A stretch of 64,000 bases of DNA from Cryptomeria japonica (GCF_030272615.1 NC_081412.1:340563370-340627369); one strand, 5' to 3'. Shown: positions 23,231 through 35,900, numbered from the stretch's first letter. A program made the numbers and translations. The notes: a model not told the origin generated them from the letters alone.

Positions 23231-26200
23231 ATGGCCAACAGACCTATTGAATCTCTCACACCGCATAATTACCACACTTGGAAGGGTCGCATGATGAATC
23301 TTCTCCAGTCTTGAGGGTTATGGTCCTGTTTGGATGAGGTTCAGCCTCAGTTGACACGTCCTTTTAAGGTTATGTAGCACAGGAACAATATGGATCAGGC
23401 TATGGGATTGATGGCTTTACACATTTCTGACAGTCTCCAGTTTCATCTTGAGGGTTGTTTCACTCCTCGAGCCATTTGGACCAAGTTTGATGGACTTTTT
23501 GGTACTATCAACGAGTTCAGAGATTTGCAACTTGAGGCAGAGTTAACTTCCTCGGTACCTGATTCGTTTCCCTTTATTGAGGACTTTCTGATGAAGTTCA
23601 AACAGCAAAGATCTATCTTGCAGGGTTGTGGTAAGACTAAGACTGATATAGAGTGTATTTTTCTGATCCTCTCCAAGCTTCGAGGTCCATTTCAAATCTT
23701 CTCTTCGACCTTCTATTCCACCATGGATGCCTTGGGTGCTCGACATGTCATGCCTTCTTTTGAGGTCTTTTGTGATCGTCTAACTCGTGAGCAAGCTAAG
23801 CTTAAGCAGTTGGATTCACTTTCAGGTTCAGAGAACCAAGCATTGGTAGCCCAGTCCTCCAAAGGAAAACAGAAGCAGAAAATGAAGCCTAAGAAAGATT
23901 CAGAGGCTAGTGAGAATCCCTCCAAGCCACCACCTAAGTTTGATTCAAAACCACAGTCCAATTCTAAACAGGGCAAATCTTCAAAGTCTGGTGAGTCTTC
24001 CTCCAAGGCTAAGAAGAAATCTGGTGATCCTTGCAGTTTTTGTGGCAAAGAAGGACATCCCGTTTCCAGGTGTTGGAAATGTTTAGAGGCTTTGGAGGAA
24101 GCCATGCAGCAACATAATATCAGTGCACCTCAGCCTCCTTCACAGCCCACAAGGAAAGGTCATGCTCTTTCTGCACGAGCATTGTCCTCAGCGTCCACTT
24201 GGATTCTAGATTCTGGTGCCTCTCACCATATGACACACACAGAGGATTTGGTCACCGCTCTTGCCCCTATAGGCACTAGACATATTGCAGTTGGTGACTC
24301 AGCACAACTTTTCGTTCAGGGTTTCGGTACTATTTCATTGGATGGTGGTTGTCTACAGGATGTGCTTTTGGTTCCTGACATTTTGACAAACCTTCTATCC
24401 GTTTATCAGATTTGCCACTCTGGCTCTGGTAAGACAGTTGAGTTCTCACCTCATGATGTGGTTATTCGAGATCTTCATGATCCTGACTTGGTTGTGGCTA
24501 CTGGGAGTGTGAATTCTGCATCTCACTTATATAGCTTTGATGGCTTTGAGAGTTCAGACACTGTTGGTTCCTCTCTTATAGCACATGCAGATTCAGTGAG
24601 CAGGCTTTGGCATGAGCGTTTTGGCCATGTCAATTACAGATATCTACAGCAGATGAGTACACAGGCACTTGTGATTGGGCTTCCATAGATTTCTTGTACT
24701 GATGGTGTATGTCGTGGTTGTGTCCTTGGCAAACATCATCGAGATCCTTTTCCTAAGGGTCGAGCCTCTCGTGCTAGGGCAACCCTAGAGTTGGTACACA
24801 GTGATCTTATGTCCTTTCCGACTCCTTCCTTTTCAGGGGCCCATTATGTGCTCACTTTTATTGATGACTTCTCTAGACGTACATGGGTGTACTTTCTTAA
24901 GTACAAGTTTGATGTCTTTGACTCATTTAGGATTTTTAAGACATTTGTGGAGAAGCAATCTGGATTTTCTATCAGGAGGATACGCACAGATAATGGGGGG
25001 GAGTATGTTAATCAGGCTTTCAGATATTTTTGCACTGAGCATGGTTTACAACATCAATTTACAGTTCCTTACACCCCTCAGCAGAATGGTGTTGCTGAGA
25101 GAAAGAACAGAACCTTACGGGAGATGGCAAATTGTATGATACAGTCTCGAGCCATGAGTTCTTCATTTTGGGCTGAGGCAGTCAATTGTGCCAATTATAT
25201 TCAGAATCGGATGCCTCATAAGGCATTGTGACATATGACTCCTGAGGAGGCTTGGACCCATGTCAAGCCTGATGTTTCTTCATTCTGAGTTTTTGGTAGT
25301 GAGGCTTGGGCATTTATTCCTGATGCTCAGCGGACAACCATGGAGAGGAAGAGCCGACCACTCATATTTGTTGGCTACTGTGAGGATGTTAAGGCATACA
25401 GGTTGTTTGATCTTGATTCCAGAGAGGTCTTGTTTCGGCGGGATGTCCAGTTTGATGAGCTCTATCCTCGGATGGATTCTCCATCACCAACTTCTCCCTC
25501 ATTGCCTACTCCTTCCTCTTCATCTCTTGAGGATTACTTATCTCTTGAGGATGATGTAGATGATGATCCACCTTCTCCACCACCACTAGTTGCTCTGTCT
25601 TTGCCGAGGTGGACCCGTGATACTGTTGATGCAGCTGGTTCTTTGGCAGGTGATCCTTCAGATACTCGTCGCACTCGTGCTCAGACATCTAGTTCTAGTC
25701 TTTTGAGTCATGCCATTTCAGATGATCCTCAAAAGTTTTCAGAGGCGACAGGACACCTTGAGTGGGATAGGGCCATGGATGAGGAGTATTCTTCTTTGAT
25801 GAAGAATCATACTTGGGATCTTTGTCCTCTTCCTAAGGGAAGAAAGTTGGTTCGGTGCAAGTGGGTGTATCGTACCAAGTATGCTGTAGATGGTTCTATT
25901 GATAAGTATAAGGCCCGTCTTGTTGCGAAGGGGTTTTCTCAGGTAGAGGGTATTGACTACTCTGAGACCTTTTCTCCTATCGCCAAGATGAATTCTATAC
26001 GCTTGGTACTTTCACTTGTAGCTTCACAGGGATGGACAGTGTTTTAAATGGATGTGAAGAGTGCCTTCTTGCATGGAGACCTACATGAGGAGATCTATAT
26101 GGACAGCCTCAGAGATTTGTGCAGGACACTTCTTTGGTTTGCAGACTTCGACGTTCATTGTATGGTCTCAAACAAGCCCCTCGGGCTTGGTATGAGAAGA

Positions 26201-27255
26201 TGGACTCTTTCTTGCTTTCCTCTCACTTCACACGCTGTCATTCCGATCACACAGTGTATATTCAGCGTCAGGAGGGTGATCTTTTGATTCTTGTGCTATA
26301 TGTAGATGATCTCATCCTTACAGGTAGCTCATCCTCCATGATTTAGCGTGTTCAGCGAGCTTTGATAGAGCAGTTTGAGATGACCGATCTTGGTCTCTTG
26401 CACTTCTTTTTGGGTCTACAGGTTATTCAGTCTTCAGATGGGATTTCCATATTTCAGGAGAAGTATGCTCTTGATATGCTTCACCGATTTGGCATGCTTG
26501 ATTGCAAGTCTGCCCCCACTCCATTTCAGTCAGGTGTTGTTTTGTCTTCCACTTGCTCTACTCCTTCAGTAGACCCCACTTTATACAAGTAGTTGGTTGG
26601 CAGTTTGTTGTACCTGACACATTCTCGTCCTGATCTTTCCTTTGCGGTTGGCCTTGTCTCTCGGTTCTCCCATGATCCTCATGAGAGCCATTGGCAAGCA
26701 GCCAAACCTATCTTGAGGTACATTCGGGGCACCACTCATTATGACATTCACTATACTTCAGGATCCCCTCACATCATTGGCTTCACTGACTTCGATTGGG
26801 CTAGTGATGTCAATGATCGGAAGTCTACTTCTGGCTTCATTTTTTGCCTTGGTTCTGGTCCTATTACATGGTCTTGCAAGAAGTAGTCTGCTATTGCATT
26901 ATCATCTACAGAGGCTGAGTACCGTGCAGTAGTGTTAGCCAGTCAGGAGGTTTTATGGCTTCGGCAGTTGATGACAGAGTTTGGGTTTCCTCCAGATTGT
27001 CCCACTATTCTTTGGTGTGACAATCAGAGTGCCATTCCCATTTCTCGCAACCCAGTGGAGCATCAGCGGACAAAGCACATTGAAATCCACATGCACTTCA
27101 TCAGGCAGTTGATTCAGGATGGTTCTCTCATCTTGGAGTACATTCCTACAGAGAAGCAGGTTGCAGACATCTTCACTAAACCTTTGGCATCTTCGCGCTA
27201 TCTTCAGTTGCGCTCCATGCTTGGGGTGAAGGAAGTTGTCCTTGGGGGGTCTTAG
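23231..27255 (+). pseudogene. Copia gag-pol polyprotein, inactivated
   Basis: From ATG 23231 one frame carries gag, zinc knuckle CSFCGKEGHPVSRC (about 24030), protease LDSGASHHMT (about 24208), integrase (HERFGHVNY; CRGCVLGKH; VHSDL; RTDNGGEY; PQQNGVAERK), reverse transcriptase ([19 protein letters not shown]) and RNase H ([29 protein letters not shown]), the Ty1/copia order. Stops lie at 23312 (TGA), 23375 (TAG), 24686 (TAG), 25229 (TGA), 25286 (TGA), 26045 (TAA), 26344, 26590 and 26884 (TAG), and one base is missing near 26102 after EEIYM. Each stop fits C-to-T change of CAG, CAA or CGA. No functional protein is expected. Confidence 0.95.
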
Positions 27256-27470
27256 TGAGGCCTTCCTTCCTTCATGTTTTCTTTTTAGCATGATTCTTTA
27301 TCTCTTTTTGGAGAGGAGTTTTTTCCCACTGGGTTTTCTCCTTTACTCCGCTTTATAGAGATTTTCTTGTATTTGGGTACCTGATCAGGCCTTGTTGCCG
27401 GGACCCTTTATTGCATTGTAGTTCCTTTGCTTTCTTCTGCATTGTTTGTAGCTGCATTGTAGCTCATCTT

Positions 27471-27479
27471 AAGGGGGGG
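27471..27479 (+). other. Polypurine tract
   Basis: The run aaggggggg abuts the 3' LTR and would prime plus-strand DNA synthesis. Confidence 0.92.
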
Positions 27480-27797
27480 TGTTAGAGTAAAGTAATTAAT
27501 TAACTTTACTCTCCTCCTAAGATTTCACTTTATGCATATATTAGTCATTTAATAATTAATATTTAATTATTAAATGCACTCACCTTAGGGTTAGGTTTTC
27601 CTTTTGGTGTTGATCTCCTTTATAAGGATTGATCTCTTGTATTATTGTCATTCTCTTGATTCATTTTTCTCTGATAATAAATCTTTTCACTTTGTCAGAG
27701 CCAAAACCCTTGTTTCGTTCTCTCTCTTTCTCTATGACAGGTTTCTTGCATGCAGGTTTCTTTGGGTTCTGTGGATTTGTATTTCTCAAATCCTACA
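27480..27797 (+). repeat. 3' LTR of the copia element at 21761
   Basis: This matches the 5' copy over all 318 positions except four. It ends cctaca and is followed by the TSD atttc. Confidence 0.95.
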
Positions 27798-28194
27798 ATT
27801 TCTGTTTTGACTTGATTTTTGCTCTTGAAAATATCCCCAAAAATCTCTTTGTTCCAGATTTTAATTTTGGCCTTAAGGATATTGAGCTTTTTGGCTATTC
27901 TAAAAAGAGCCTTACCCTCCACTTCAGAATTCCACCATTCAGCAATATGCGCTTCTAAGGAAGGATGGGAAAGCCACGCTTTTTTAAATCTGAAAGGGAA
28001 GTTTCTCTTGGCCGAAAGAGAGTTGGTAGAAAAGGAGATGGGGTAATGGTCTGACCTAATTTTGATAACAGAAGCAAGGGAGCAGCTAAACTTGGTTAAC
28101 CAATCAGGAGAAATTAAAGTTCTATCTAACTTTACTTGAATCAGGTTAGCTTCGGTTCTTCTATTTGTCCAAGTGTAATTGATGCCCTGGAGAT

Positions 28195-29025
28195 CCAGTT
28201 GATTGAGCAGAGACAAAGGCAAAGGCACCTATAGGATGAATGAATGCAGCAACGTGTTTGGGTACAAAGCTGAATAGAGCAGGGGCCCTAGCAGATTCTC
28301 CAGTTGTAAATCCAGATGCAGTCAGTTCCATATCCTCCAGATGCGGATCGAGCGTATCCATATCCAATGGTAGAGGGGCAAGCGGATCTACCAGAAGCGG
28401 ATCAAGTCGGATATTAAGATGAAGTTGATCTAGTTATCTACCCAGGTTTTGGAACCATCAGCATCCAAAGTAGCGGTTGATCAGATTGCTATAGCTAGGT
28501 AGCGAACTGCCTTTGCTTATGACCTCTGCTAATTGGATCTGCTTTAATCCCTGATGCCAATGACCCCATGATACCTGTGCCTCTGCCCCTGTCCCTATCT
28601 TTCATGCGGGTGAAACTGTTTGCCTCAAAGAGTAGGAAAAAGTACTATTGCAATAGGTCACAGGCGCCCTTTGGGCCCAGCCCGCATCACCGCCACCCGG
28701 GATCGCCCTTCCTTCTCTTTCCTGGTCAAATAAGTGCCTTCCTGGTCACTGCCTATGCATTAATAACTTATTAGGATTCTTCTAAGTGGGCACCTACCCT
28801 ACAAAGTGGGGAAGTAGGTCTCATCTACAAAACAAAGATGAAAACAAAGAATTAACAAGGCGGGAAAGTAGGTCTCATCTACAAAATAAAGATGTAAAGA
28901 GAGTGTAACCTCCCCTGGACTTAACCTTCACTAATCGACAATTATATACATACAGTTATTTGAAACACACTGCCTAGGGGGACAACATAATTTTTGTTAG
29001 AAAATGACGATCTGAAGATTATTTC
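28195..29025. other. Unidentified insert of about 830 bp within the LINE endonuclease
   Basis: Endonuclease reading stops making sense after DQALIEI (about 29026) and resumes at LDLQGINYTW (about 28190), so the intervening sequence is foreign. It has higher GC than its surroundings (ggcgccctttgggcccag near 28669) and a 50-60 base direct repeat (gtaggtctcatctacaaaa near 28811 and 28869). Plus-strand frames give proline-rich fragments such as SVPYPPDADRAYPYPMVEG that could be an exon, but nothing was recognised. Captured host gene, organelle DNA or a small transposon are all possible. The exact ends are uncertain by about 20 bases. Confidence 0.45.
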
Positions 29026-29540
29026 AATGAGAGCTTGATCATTTATGAAATCCATAAGGTCTTGTTTCCCATCAAGTTGTAAAGGGAGACCTCTCATTTT
29101 CTCTTCCTCTTTGAGCGAAGTATTGAAATCTCCCATAATAATCCAGCTTTGGTCAGCAAACTTGAGTTTGTCGTCTGCAAGGCTTCTCCAATATTTAACT
29201 CTCTCGGTTTTAGTGTTAGGTGCGTAGACATTAGATAACACCCAGACAAATTTGTCCTTAATATGCTCAAGCTGAACTGAGTTCCTGTTAAAAGCAGAGA
29301 TGATTTCCCTACCTTTAATGGTTTTTTGGTTCCAAAAAATCGTAATTCCTCCAAAAGCTCCCTCTGAGTTAGAACCTATGACACCATTTTCCTTGAAAAT
29401 TCTTATCTTTTCAACTTTTTCCTTAGACATCTTGGTTTCTTGAACAAGGACCACATCTGGTTTATGATCTCTAATGATGTTTCGTAACACATCCTACTTA
29501 TGAGGGGCATTCAACCCTCTGATATTCCAAGATATTATCT

Positions 29541-31129
29541 TCATACTTTAACTGGGGATAGGGCTGACTCAATGGAACACTGTGTTCCATCAACATGGTT
29601 CTTCCAGCTTTCCTGTTCCCTTTGATGTTTTAGGGATGGCCTTCCCTGCTTTTTGTTCTGACTTCCAACATCTACCTTTTTTTTATTCCTACTTCTAGTT
29701 GAGATCCCTCCATTGAGTTCCTCCTTGTTCATTTTTCCTTCTCTTGGACCAAGAATCTAGAGATTCCCTTCCAGAATATCCATTACCACAATTTGAGAAG
29801 GGGTTTTACAAAGATGAGGCTTTGGGCTTCCATTGGTTAAAAGCAATAAGGGCTCGATGTCAGAAGGGTCTTGAGCTTCATTGAAGTTTTCCTCGGCCGA
29901 TTTTGAGAATGAAGAGGCTAGACCGGAATCTTCCTTCTCCTGACTGACAAATCCAATCTCCTAGTCCTCTGGGCTATTTTTATTTTTCAACTCGGTTCCT
30001 TGCTCTACTTCTATAGAATTCTCTGGTTGGTTATTAGAGAAGACACAATCTTGTTTTTCATTAATGCTATTCCCAGCCTTCTTGACTTCATTAACTAATT
30101 CTGTAACATCCTTATTTTGGTCCCACTCAGCTGATGGGTCTCCTTTTTTATCAATCGTTTGCCAAATCTTTTTGTTCTTAATATTGCCATTAGTCTTGCT
30201 TTCCTTGCTTTTCTTAAGCGGGCATGATTTTGCCCAATGCCCCGATTTTTTGCAATGGAAACATGCAAACGGAAGTGATTCATATTCAATAGCTTGGGAC
30301 CATTTTCCAAGTTTAGATATGATTTCTATGGATTGGGGCATATCCGTCATTTGATTAACATTAATATAGATGCGAGCAAAGACTAACCTTGATTTAGCTG
30401 CCGTCATTAGATCAATCGACAGAAGTTCTCCAAATGATTTCACAATACCCTTGAATACTTCCTCATTCCAGTATTCCAGCGGGAGACCCGGGAGGCATGT
30501 CCATACTGGCACAGAAACGAAGGACTCGTCAAGGGTGAGGTTCGGGGCCCATTTCTGAAGAGCCAAGGATGACTTGCCAAGCATCCATGGGCCTTCATAA
30601 AGAGCCTTATTCATGTCTTATTCAGAGTTAAAAGCGAAGGAAAAAAACCCCCTAGGCAGCGCTACCACATCCACTTGACCTTTAACAAGCCATTTTCTCC
30701 TTATGAAATTCCTTACATCATCGATGTTAGGCCTAAAGCCAGAAAATCATCCCACTAATGTCATAGATAGACCTGCTACAGTCATATCTACCACTTTATC
30801 CGGAACAGAGATAGCAACCAGTCCCGAAACTGGATCTGAGATATTTTTAACTTCCAGGAGCCTAGATTTAGCCAGTGGTTTCACTCCAAAGAGCGAAGAC
30901 CATTTTTTACCTTTACCTATGTCGTATGGGTCCCCGAATTTCGAATCTTTGTCCTCCCTCGGTTGACTATTTCCTTATCCTCTTCTGACCCTTGATATGC
31001 CTGTCCTCTTGCCTGTTTACTAGTTCCAATCCCAAAGAAACTGCCTTCCCCAGGAAATCCGCCTTCCCTAGGAATTCTGCCATTCCCCAATTTAAAATTT
31101 GGGGTTCCCGCACCTTTTCGCTCTGCCAT
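29541..31129 (-). pseudogene. LINE ORF1: DUF4283-type RNA-binding protein with zinc knuckle
   Basis: The start is MAERKGAG at 31129. After a frame shift near 30930 the frame reads VPDKVVDMTVAGLSMTLVG, then RNFIRRKWLVKGQVDVVALP and ALYEGPWMLGKSSLALQKW, the DUF4283 domain common to plant L1 ORF1 proteins. A zinc knuckle CFHCKKSGHWAKSC (CX2CX4HX4C) lies near 30240. The tail is charged and ends PVKV with TGA overlapping the ORF2 ATG. Such proteins bind LINE RNA in the ribonucleoprotein. Stops near 30602, 30745 and 29961, besides the shift, inactivate it. Confidence 0.85.
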
Positions 31130-31161
31130 GTTTTGAGATGCCTGTCCTTTGGATGACCCTT

Positions 31162-31306
31162 ATTAGTCTGTTGGTGCAAGGTGATAAAGGTGCAAAATCT
31201 ATTGTGGCATTTCTCTATTCATATCTTAAATCTTCTATATGTTGTATCAATGTTATGTCATGCATGCCCTGTAATATTTAAACATGCCTTTGTGTTGTCT
31301 ACTTGG
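31162..31306 (+). other. Host remnant between LINE and chromovirus
   Basis: This AT-rich noncoding sequence continues the old host element after the LINE TSD. It ends in cttgg (31302-31306), the target duplication of the chromovirus. No gene is seen. Confidence 0.7.
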
Positions 31307-32894
31307 TGATGGGAATGGGTATGGGATAAACTAGCCTAGTCTATGCTCTTTGATCCTTTCCTTGGATCACCAGGTGTTCTAACCACACCCTAGGGTCTCT
31401 AGGACTTCCCTTGCTTATGGAATCCCCTGACCTTGCCCAATCCACCCACCAACAACTCGCAATACTTCTCCTAAGGTCTCACCTACTCATGAGATTCAAA
31501 AGAACCCTTATTTAGGCTAATAAGGGTTTGGCTTGTCCTACACCTTCTTAGGTCCTAGCAAGGATAGGACAGGTTTTAGACATGGTTTTCCATCCATTCA
31601 TGTGCCCCCCAAGAGGTTTAGGCCTTCCTTTATGTTACCAATCTCACAATTTTGCTTCCTCCCTACAAAATACGGCTACAAGGAATGAGCCCAATTAGGC
31701 CTACCTTCCAGACTTTTAGGGCTCTCCCTTGCAAACGATGACCCAATTTGTGAAACTACCCAAAAGGACTTTTGTTCAATTGGCAAAATCTTAAAGATTT
31801 TGTAGGTTTTGGGACTCCAAGTGTCTGTACACTGCCCTAGGTGGATTTTGGGGTTTTTAAGGGTTTTTAAGAGGGTTTTTAGGCCTGCCAGGGTCACAGT
31901 GATGATTTGGTGTTTCTACCACCTTGTCTGGATTGGTGGAAGCTCCTCCTTCTCACCAATGCTGCTCCACACACCCCTCTACAAATACTCCAAAGGGTGC
32001 ATCCTCCTCTGACCTTCCTTGCTCTCATGGACCTCTGCAACCTTAACCCTTCCTAGCTGGGCACTGTCCAGTCTTGCCTAGGAGTGGGTCTTTGGATGGC
32101 TTCCCTGCATCTTCAAGGGCCATTCTTACTCTGAGGTAATGTATAGGGTCTTTACTCCTATTCCCCATGGTTTCATGGTGATTCCACAATGGGGATAGGA
32201 GTTTTCAAACCATTGACACAAAACAGTCCAAAACTGGACAGTGAAAGAGTGTTTTACAAAATATTTACAAAAGACTCAAAACCTGCACAACACACTAAAG
32301 CTAATTGCTCAAAATGGAAGAGTAAACACAACACAAATCTCTCAACATAGTTTAGTCTACAAAACAATCCATTATCACTCTCTGATGCTCCATTTGTGTC
32401 GACTGGCAACAAAATCACAGTCACAGTCAAGGTCTCTTTTCTTGAGCTGTACAAAAAATAACATCCAACCCATCATTTTAGGGTTTGTAACTATATATAG
32501 TATCCTTTCCTCGATCTGTGTGCCAAAATTAGGGTTCTCCATGCTAAACTAAGGTTTTTGACCTATTAGGTGGAAAAGTTGCTTGACAACTTTGAAAAGT
32601 TGTCATGCAACTTTTTGCAACTTTTGCAAAGTTGCTTTTCTTGACTCCTAGGCCTACATTGGGCTATCCTATGGACACCACCATGCTAAAAGGACCTCAA
32701 ACTCATCAATGGCACACATTACCTCTCCTCCACAAGAAATATCAACCAAGACTTGAGAACCTAGGACCTAAACTAGGACCTAAATAAGACCAATGAGCTC
32801 ATGGCTCTTATTACATTTTCAATGGCTTCTCAAAGAAGCAAAACACCAACAAAAACCAAAAGGAGGAAGACCTTAGAAGGTTGATCCTACACCA
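31307..32894 (-). repeat. Left LTR (3' LTR) of the chromovirus
   Basis: This 1588-bp copy is close to the right LTR, but divergence is uneven: the first 320 bases differ at about five positions and the next 260 at over twenty. It contains self-complementary gcaacttttgcaaagttgc words near 32617. Confidence 0.95.
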
Positions 32895-32941
32895 TACTCC
32901 CCCTCTGCACAAAATTTAAGGAACTAGGGGGGAAATGAGAG

Positions 32942-35900
32942 CCGGATCAATACCAAGTTTCTTGAACCTGCCCTCTTCAACCCAAGTGGCTTCAGTCTCA
33001 GGTTGACCTACCCACTTCACCAAGTGTTCCATCTAGACCTAGTGTCTAGTAGACTTTTTCACCCTTGACTCCAAGATCTCCTCTGCTATGGGTTGCTTCA
33101 CTTGAGGTAAAGCATTCACATCCAAGTCTTGTAGTACCTTGGCTTGATTCTCAGTTTGTCCTGCTATTTCACCCTTGTATAGTATCAGGTCAGCAACATT
33201 GAAGACTGGTGATATAGCCAAATCTGAAGGAAGATCTGCCTTGTAGGTGTTTTCACCATATTTGGATAGAATTCTACAAGGTCCTACCCTCTTCATTTGT
33301 AGTTTAGTAGGCCTGCCACTTTGCATTCTAGCTTCGCTCAGATGGACCATCACATAGTCACCCACTTTGAATTTAACCTCTCTCCTTTTCTCATCCACTT
33401 TAGCTTTCAGTTTTTGAGTAGACTTGACCTGTTCTTGGACCTCCTTGATGGTTTGAGTGAAGTCCTCTACTTGGCCACTCTTCATCTCCATGGAACCAAG
33501 TTCTCTTAGTTCACACACTCCCCTTGGATGTCTACCATAGACAACCTCAAAAGGACTCCTTCCAGTGGTCCTATTTACACTATCATTGTAGGCATACTCC
33601 GCTTGTGGAATGACTAGATCCCATGTCTGCCCATACTCCTTGGTTAGACAACTCAACAACTTGCCTAACACCTTATTAATGACTTCAGTTTGACCATCAG
33701 TTTGTGGATGGTAAGCTGAGCTAAATGATAAATTGGTCCCTAGTCTTTTCCATAAGGTTTGCCAAAAATGGCCCATGAATTTGTTGTCCCTATCTGAAAC
33801 AATACTTAGTGGGAGTCCATGAATCCTTACAATCTCCTTAAAGAAGAGATGTGCAACATAGCTAGCATCATGAGTAGTTTTACATGGAATGAAATGGCTC
33901 ATCTTAGAAAACCTGTCTACTACCACATAGATGCTATCCATACCTGTCTTTGTCTTGGGGAGTCCTACTACAAAGTCCATGCTCACACACTCCCAAGGCC
34001 TATTTGGGACCGGTAATGGCTGATAGAGGCCTGCATTACTTGACCCTCCTTTGGCTCTTTGACACACACCACACTGCTCCACATACCTTCTCACATCCCT
34101 TGGCAACCTAGGCCAATAGTAGTACCTCTATACTAGATCCAAGGTTTTATTGATCCCAAAGTGTCCACTTAGACTACCATTGTGTTTCTCTTGTATGATA
34201 TTTTCTCTCATGGATCCTCTGGGCACACATAACTGATTACCTTTCAACAAGAGACCACTTTGAAGAGTGTATTCTACATACTCACCATGAAAATGATTCT
34301 CAAACTCCTTGCAGACCTTGTAGGCTGATGAGAAGTCTTCATCTACTTCATCTACTTCATAGAGGTCCTTGAAACCTTCTATTCCTATGCTCTGCAATTG
34401 TAACTCTTGGACAATCAACAACTTCCTGCTTAAAGCATCTGCCACCTTGTTGAGTTGCCCCTTTTTATGCTTGATGGTAAAAGTAAAGGATTGGAGGTAT
34501 TCCATCCATTTCAAATGTCTATTGCTAAGCTTCTCTTGAGTGTTAATGGAACTCAAAGCCTGGTTATCTGTGAACACCACAAATTCTCTTGGGAGTAGGT
34601 AATGCCTCCACTTTTTGAGAGACTGAACTAGTGCATACAATTCTAGGTCATAGGCTGAGTACTTCTTCTTTGCTTCATTAAGCTTCTCACTAAAAAATGC
34701 CACAATCCTTCCCTCTTGACTCAATACACCCCCTATTGCAATGCCACTTGCATCACATTCCAATGTAAATAGCTTGTCAAAAGTAGGTAAGAGTAGGATG
34801 GGTTTTGTGGCTACTTCTTGCTTCAATAATTGGAATGCTTTATTAGCCTATTCAATCCACTTGAATTTGGTTTTTAGGCCTCCTTTTATGGTGTCAAGTA
34901 CTGGTGCACATATGCCACTGAAGTTCCTTACAAACTTTCTATAGAATTGGGCTAAACCATGGAAACTCCTAACTTCAGTCCTTGTTTTAGGGGTAGGCCA
35001 ATTCAAGATTGCCTCCACTTTGCTTGGATCCATCTTCAAGGTTCCCTTAGACACCACAAATCCCAAGTAGACCAACTCTTGCTTCAAAAATTCACACTTC
35101 TCTAAGTTGATTGCCAACTTCTCTTCATGCAACCTCTTTAGGACTAACCTCAGATGTTCTAGGTGCTCCTCTTTGGTTCTACTATAGATGAGTATGTCAT
35201 CTAAGTACACCACCACAAACCTGCCTATGAAGTCCTTTAACACCTCATTCATCAACCTCATGAAGGTGCTTGGGGCATTGGTGAGTCCAAATGGCATCAC
35301 AAGCCATTCATACAACCCTTATGTGGTCTTAAAAGCGGTCTTCCACTCATCCCCCTCCTTGATCCTAATCTGATGATAACCACTCTTAAGGTCTAACTTA
35401 GTAAAATACATGGCACCACCTAAATAGTCCATCAGATCCTCTATCCTAGGAATAGGAAATCTATACCTTATGGTGATCCTATTGATTGCCCTTGAATTAG
35501 TGCAAAGTCTCCACTTGCCTCCCTTCTTTGATGCTAGCACTACCGGGACTGCACATGGGCTGATGCTCTTCTTGATCAGTCCTTGATCCAACAACTCTTG
35601 CACTTGCCTTGCCACCTCCTTGTTTTGATCAGGTGTGAGCTTATATGCAGCTTTATTAGGTAGGGATGCACCGGGAACAAAGTCTATTTTATGGCTTATG
35701 GACCTTCTTGGTGGAAGTGTTGCAGGTGCTCCATCACTCACTATGTCCTTATACTCTTGCAACATTTTCTTCACCTCCTTGGGTACCTCTGTCTGCAACT
35801 TGTCTTCCTCCTCCTTTGGCTTCACAAAGATGGCACATCCCACTGTCTCCTTTTCATGCAGCAAGTGTAAGAACTCTTTACCAGTGTTAAGTAAGACACT

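Larger units (their letters stand above)
21761..27797 (+). mobile_element. Full-length Ty1/copia element with identical-length LTRs and TSD
   Basis: Two 318-bp LTRs (21761-22078, 27480-27797) start tgttagag and end cctaca. They differ at four positions, all transitions. The TSD atttc lies at 21756-21760 and 27798-27802. The primer site TGGTATCAGAGCC directly follows the 5' LTR, and a polypurine tract (aaggggggg) directly precedes the 3' LTR. The interior holds a 1.15-kb leader and a gag-pol frame with nine stops and one deletion. It interrupts LINE ORF2, whose frame rejoins when the element and one TSD are discounted. Confidence 0.96.
18489..29544 (-). pseudogene. LINE ORF2: endonuclease, reverse transcriptase, RNase H (split by copia)
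   Basis: ORF2 starts at ATG 29544-29542, overlapping the ORF1 stop as ATGA, with KIISWNIRGLNAP typical of L1 APE-type endonuclease; VLVQETK and IIMGDFNT follow. An insert of about 830 bp splits the endonuclease before LQGINYTWTNRR, and a copia element splits it again at 21761-27797. Reverse transcriptase shows FRPISLCNFVYKI, GFFPGRQ, LKLDMAKAFDRV, STRGLRQGDPISP and the catalytic box as FVDDS, then thumb, zf-RVT (CCREEEMACHIL) and a plant RNase H tail (FDGTSKG, LEGDSLNI, REQNSVADYLAN). It would nick DNA and prime reverse transcription on the target. Several stops, such as TAG after APHK, make it nonfunctional. Confidence 0.92.
16594..31146 (-). mobile_element. L1-type LINE with three ORFs, interrupted by a copia element
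   Basis: A 15-bp direct repeat (ctttggatgaccctt at 16579-16593 and 31147-31161) brackets the element. The left end is its 3' tail (minus strand ttaataaaaaac, an AATAAA signal merging into a short A-rich tail). Discounting the copia insertion (21761-27802 including one TSD) leaves about 8.5 kb. In order it encodes ORF1 (DUF4283 and zinc knuckle), ORF2 (endonuclease, reverse transcriptase, zf-RVT, RNase H) and a third ORF. ORF1 begins only 17 bases from the 5' end, so the 5' UTR is very short or slightly truncated. All three ORFs carry stops or shifts, so the copy is dead. Confidence 0.93.

Noticed and set aside
28195-29025. Organelle DNA insertion
   Set aside because: The GC content is suggestive, but no plastid or mitochondrial gene was recognised, so it is left as unidentified.
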